DNA from: Cellvibrionales bacterium UBA1963
Lineage (GTDB): Bacteria; Pseudomonadota; Gammaproteobacteria; Pseudomonadales; UBA7434
Length of the DNA stretch: 7,792 nt
Assembly: GCA_002336035.1 (NCBI GenBank)
Contig: DDED01000043.1
Location: 1-7,792, forward strand
Direction: 5' to 3'
Shown here: one piece after another, positions 5,674 to 7,792 of the stretch
Position numbering within the stretch: the first letter of the stretch is position 1
How the letters are laid out: every line of letters starts with the position of its first letter
The notes under the pieces: model-generated
What the model was told of the DNA's origin: nothing
The model's database searches: none
What the model saw: only the letters and a program-made list of their open reading frames with translations
Program-made: the position numbers and the translations under genes

Positions 5674-6687
5674 ATGATGTTTTCAATTAGAATGGCTAAT
5701 TTTTGGCTGCTATTTTTGGTCTTTTCCAGCGTTTGTGCGTTGGCTGAAAGTGCGTTATCTGGCGTCGAAGATCTGCTGGCTACTATGGAACAAAATACCC
5801 AAGAATTAAACTATCAAGGTTCGGTGGTTTACACTAAGGGCCGCCATATGGAGTCTATAAAAATCCATCATGGTTTTGAAGAAGGCACTCAGTTAGAGCG
5901 CTTAGAATATCTCAGTGGTGCGCCGCGAGTGATTATCCGACGTGGCGATAAAGTATTTTTCGTCAATTCTAAAGTGGGTGTTATTCAATTAAAGAAACCG
6001 CTGCCTCCAGGTCCTTTTGCTCGTGATTACCATGCACAATTAGGCTTAAGTAATGCAAATTATCAATTACAGCTAGGCGGCAACACGCGCGTGGCTGGTC
6101 GGTCAGTTCAATTAATCGAATTGCAACCACAAGACCGTCATCGCTTTGGTTTTGAGTTGGCGCTTGATCAAAAAACAGGTTTATTATTGCGGTCATTGAT
6201 GATTGATCAGCAAGGTAATGTCTTGGAGCGATTTGAATACACAAATATTGCTATTGGGGGTCAAATATCGGCCAAAAAATTCATTATTACAGCGCTAAAT
6301 GAGCCATCGCTGAGTAGCACCACGGATGCCCATCTTCCCCAATTGAAAAAAGGCAATTCATCACTTGAGGGCCCACAAAAAGCTGTTCCTATTTGGACGG
6401 TAGGTTGGCTGCCAGCGGGCTTTCTCTTACTCGATGCGCAATTACCCCATGCGCTCGACTTGAAAGCGCCGGTGCCAAATGCGATGATGTACACAGATGG
6501 TTTGACTGCCTTCAGCATTTTTGTGGCGGATGGTGTTGACATGAGTGATTTCAATCTTATACAAAAAGGCCCCACCACAGCTTATAGTTCTGCAAAGAAA
6601 GATTCTTCAGGAATCTATACCGTCACAGTGGTTGGTGAAATACCGGCTGAGACGGCCAAGGAAATTGCTGCTTCTGTTCGTCGCTAA
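5674..6687 (+). CDS. rseB: periplasmic sigma-E regulatory protein RseB (MucB)
   Basis: RseB is a soluble periplasmic protein that binds the RseA periplasmic domain, blocks DegS cleavage, and is displaced by lipopolysaccharide or lipid signals. The 337-residue product begins with a Sec signal peptide (hydrophobic core about 8-20, likely cleavage after ALA at 22-24). The N-terminal lipoprotein-localisation-factor-like fold follows (about 26-205), with motifs NYQGSVVYTKG (46-56), ERLEYLSGAPRVIIRRG (75-91) and the DQKTGLLLRS block (165-174). A Ser/Pro-rich linker (about 205-230) joins the smaller C-terminal domain, including WTVGWLPAGF and the FSIFVADG segment. AGGA at 5665-5668 is 5 nt before ATG 5674 and 8 nt before ATG 5677; either is possible. 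Cys21 is not in a convincing lipobox. The stop codon lies in a 10-bp tandem duplication. Confidence 0.95.
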   Translation: MMFSIRMANFWLLFLVFSSVCALAESALSGVEDLLATMEQNTQELNYQGSVVYTKGRHMESIKIHHGFEEGTQLERLEYLSGAPRVIIRRGDKVFFVNSKVGVIQLKKPLPPGPFARDYHAQLGLSNANYQLQLGGNTRVAGRSVQLIELQPQDRHRFGFELALDQKTGLLLRSLMIDQQGNVLERFEYTNIAIGGQISAKKFIITALNEPSLSSTTDAHLPQLKKGNSSLEGPQKAVPIWTVGWLPAGFLLLDAQLPHALDLKAPVPNAMMYTDGLTAFSIFVADGVDMSDFNLIQKGPTTAYSSAKKDSSGIYTVTVVGEIPAETAKEIAASVRR

Positions 6688-6698
6688 CCGTCGCTAAC
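6679..6698 (+). repeat. 10-bp tandem duplication across the rseB stop codon
   Basis: CGTCGCTAAC occurs twice head to tail, at 6679-6688 and 6689-6698. The first copy contains the rseB stop TAA (6685-6687). It looks like a recent slippage duplication; the unit is not a multiple of three, but because it follows the stop it leaves RseB unchanged. The remaining rseB-rseC gap is AT-rich. Confidence 0.7.
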
Positions 6699-6745
6699 AT
6701 AGGGATTAATATTTATTTATAACGTTTTAGCGTTTCGAGATCTAT

Positions 6746-7249
6746 ATGATAAATCAACTTGAGTCGGCTAGCGATGAAATGGCGATTGAGCGTGCGCGCC
6801 TTATTTCAATTGACAGTGAGTCAGCTCCCAATAAAACGATCTTATGGGTTGAAACGTCGCAGACAACTAGCTGCAGTAAATGTGAGGCACAGAGCGGCTG
6901 CCAGCATAGCTTTTTAGGGCGATGGTTTGACCGTGGCGCCCAGTATTTGCCGGTAATGTGCGAGCCCGATCAAGCCGATTTACTGATGGTTGGGCAATGG
7001 GTAAATATTGGCTTTCCAGCCGGACTATTGACGAAAGCGGCTTTACTCACTTATGTTTTACCGCCGGTAATGATGATTGCTCTGGCTATGACGTTTGAGC
7101 AATGGTTTGACAGTGAATTGTTGGCGATCAGCGGGGCAGTGGTCGGCTTTTTACTGGCTTTAGCTGTGATTAGACGTGTGAGCGTCAAGCAATTAGACAT
7201 GCCAGCTTTTCAGCCTTGTTTTTTAGGCCTTGCGAGTTCATCCGTATGA
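6746..7249 (+). CDS. rseC: SoxR-reducing system / sigma-E regulatory protein RseC (MucC)
   Basis: The 167-residue inner-membrane protein belongs to the RseC/MucC family (SoxR reduction in E. coli; modest effect on sigma-E). The N-terminal cytoplasmic domain has the family pattern IERARLISID...ILWVETSQTTSCSKCEAQSGC with cysteines at 43, 46 and 52 (CX2CX5C), plus Cys72. Two membrane helices lie at about 94-116 and 124-143, followed by a short basic cytoplasmic tail with Cys158. ATG 6746 has GAGA at 6737-6740, 5 nt upstream. An in-frame ATG at 6779 gives MAIERARL, which matches where most family members start, but it has a poorer ribosome-binding site. The true start may therefore be 6779 (156 residues). 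It is the last gene of the rpoE-rseABC cluster, 58 bp after rseB. Confidence 0.93.
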   Translation: MINQLESASDEMAIERARLISIDSESAPNKTILWVETSQTTSCSKCEAQSGCQHSFLGRWFDRGAQYLPVMCEPDQADLLMVGQWVNIGFPAGLLTKAALLTYVLPPVMMIALAMTFEQWFDSELLAISGAVVGFLLALAVIRRVSVKQLDMPAFQPCFLGLASSSV

Positions 7250-7259
7250 GGCCATTCCT

Positions 7260-7392
7260 AATCGTCTGAAATCACACAAGAGTTAATATTATTACTTTCC
7301 CTTGTTCGCTTCAGCAACAGCCATAGTATACAATCAATCATTGTCTAATGTTACAACTCAACGTTGTTGTTGAACGTCTTAATCAGACGATT
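7260..7392. repeat. long-range inverted repeat A in the lepA leader
   Basis: AATCGTCTGA (7260-7269) and TCAGACGATT (7383-7392) are perfect 10-bp complements 113 nt apart. The right arm also overlaps a local hairpin, CGTCT (7375-7379) with AGACG (7385-7389) around a 5-nt loop. The distal and local pairings are mutually exclusive. The left arm begins 10 bp after the rseC stop. Confidence 0.55.
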
Positions 7393-7413
7393 GTTGTTAT
7401 TTTGCTGTTGCTG
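7312..7413. repeat. long-range inverted repeat B in the lepA leader, interleaved with A
   Basis: CAGCAACAGC (7312-7321) and GCTGTTGCTG (7404-7413) are perfect 10-bp complements. The order of arms along the sequence is A, B, A', B', so pairing of both would make a pseudoknot-like topology. The GTT-rich composition of 7362-7413 makes some complementarity easier by chance. Confidence 0.5.
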
Positions 7414-7421
7414 CGCCTTTT

Positions 7422-7448
7422 CTTAGTGCGGTAAAAGACTGCGCTAAG
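7422..7448 (+). promoter_or_regulatory. strong hairpin just upstream of the lepA ribosome-binding site
   Basis: CTTAGTGCGGT (7422-7432) pairs with ACTGCGCTAAG (7438-7448) over 11 bp, including two G-T wobbles, closing a 5-nt AAAAG loop. It ends 5 nt before the GAGA ribosome-binding-site candidate (7454-7457). There is no T-tract on either side in the right orientation, so it is not a standard terminator. It could stabilise the lepA mRNA or tune ribosome access. Confidence 0.55.
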
Positions 7449-7462
7449 TGATAGAGATCTAA

Positions 7463-7792
7463 ATGAGTCAAGATTTAAGCCATATACGTAATTTTTCCAT
7501 CATTGCACACATTGATCATGGCAAGTCGACACTTGCCGACCGTTTTATTCAGGTGTGCGGTGGCCTCGAAGCGCGTGAAATGTCAGAGCAGGTCTTAGAC
7601 TCGATGGACATCGAGCGAGAGCGAGGCATTACGATTAAAGCGCAAAGCGTTACGCTTGATTACAAGGCGCGTGATGGCAATAGCTACCAGCTAAACTTTA
7701 TTGATACCCCCGGGCATGTTGATTTCTCATATGAAGTTTCTCGTTCCATCGCTGCCTGCGAAGGGGCTTTATTAATTGTTGATGCGGCACAA
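7463..7792 (+). CDS. lepA: translation elongation factor 4 (LepA), N-terminal part (runs off right edge)
   Basis: The first 110 codons of lepA are present from ATG 7463. LepA/EF4 is a ribosome-associated translational GTPase linked to back-translocation and to initiation and biogenesis. Visible GTPase motifs are G1 AHIDHGKST (15-23), the switch I G2 region ERERGITIK (51-59) and G3 DTPGH (81-85), followed by VDFSYEVSRSIAACEGALLIVDAAQ. The RNFSIIAHIDHGKSTLADR start, with a short pre-G1 segment, is characteristic of LepA and not of EF-G or TypA. GAGA at 7454-7457 lies 5 nt upstream. The gene follows rseC directly, as in E. coli, with a 213-bp structured gap. No strong sigma70 promoter is evident in that gap, so readthrough from the rse genes is possible. 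Confidence 0.97.
   Translation, partial: MSQDLSHIRNFSIIAHIDHGKSTLADRFIQVCGGLEAREMSEQVLDSMDIERERGITIKAQSVTLDYKARDGNSYQLNFIDTPGHVDFSYEVSRSIAACEGALLIVDAAQ

Noticed and set aside
5981..6578. Minus-strand ORFs of 87 and 105 codons inside rseB
   Set aside because: Both are antisense shadows of rseB with no ribosome-binding site or recognisable motif.
6694..6723. Internal promoter before rseC (CTAACA-N18-TATAAC)
   Set aside because: The region is AT-rich and partly made of the tandem duplication; the match is easily due to composition.
7302..7334. sigma70 promoter for lepA (TTGTTC with TACAAT at 7329-7334)
   Set aside because: The -10 is fair, but the only -35 candidate is weak and 21 bp away, so it is not supported.

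Overview
The window looks like a chromosomal segment of a gammaproteobacterium. The gene order ygfZ / sdhE-ygfX / nadB / rpoE-rseA-rseB-rseC / lepA is a well-known conserved neighbourhood in that class. The protein variants (a 191-aa RpoE/AlgU, a MucA-like RseA C-terminus, RseC running straight into lepA) fit a gammaproteobacterium outside the enterics. Base composition is moderate and even. I see no transposase, integrase, phage gene, CRISPR array, tRNA or rRNA. The protein-coding content is housekeeping and stress response; I found no new protein system. The less ordinary material is in the non-coding leaders.

Left part, minus strand (1-1311): ygfZ (folate-dependent iron-sulfur cluster repair protein) is followed by the 5' part of a glycerophosphodiester phosphodiesterase gene that runs off the left edge. 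Divergent from ygfZ, on the plus strand (1485-2279), are sdhE (flavinylation factor for succinate dehydrogenase) and ygfX (its small membrane partner). They are separated by 117 bp containing a perfect hairpin. ygfX converges on nadB (minus strand, 3919-2297), which encodes the first enzyme of de novo NAD synthesis. NadB, SdhE and YgfZ all relate to flavin or iron-sulfur respiratory metabolism, but this is old shared synteny and not evidence of one pathway.

Middle intergenic region (3920-4354, 435 bp): nadB has a good sigma70-type promoter on the minus strand. About 30 bp away a very good sigma-E-type promoter (GGAACTT-N16-TCTGT) points toward rpoE, implying autoregulation and a leader of roughly 315 nt. 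That leader holds a long AT-rich inverted repeat and a short ORF with a strong GGAGG ribosome-binding site, a candidate leader peptide.

Right part, plus strand (4355-7249): rpoE-rseA-rseB-rseC is the envelope-stress module. RpoE is the sigma factor, RseA the inner-membrane anti-sigma factor, RseB the periplasmic protector of RseA, and RseC an inner-membrane cysteine protein. No mucD/degP-type protease gene lies between rseC and lepA. The 213-bp rseC-lepA gap carries two interleaved 10-bp inverted repeats and a further 11-bp hairpin just before the lepA ribosome-binding site. The 5' 110 codons of lepA (elongation factor 4) run off the right edge.
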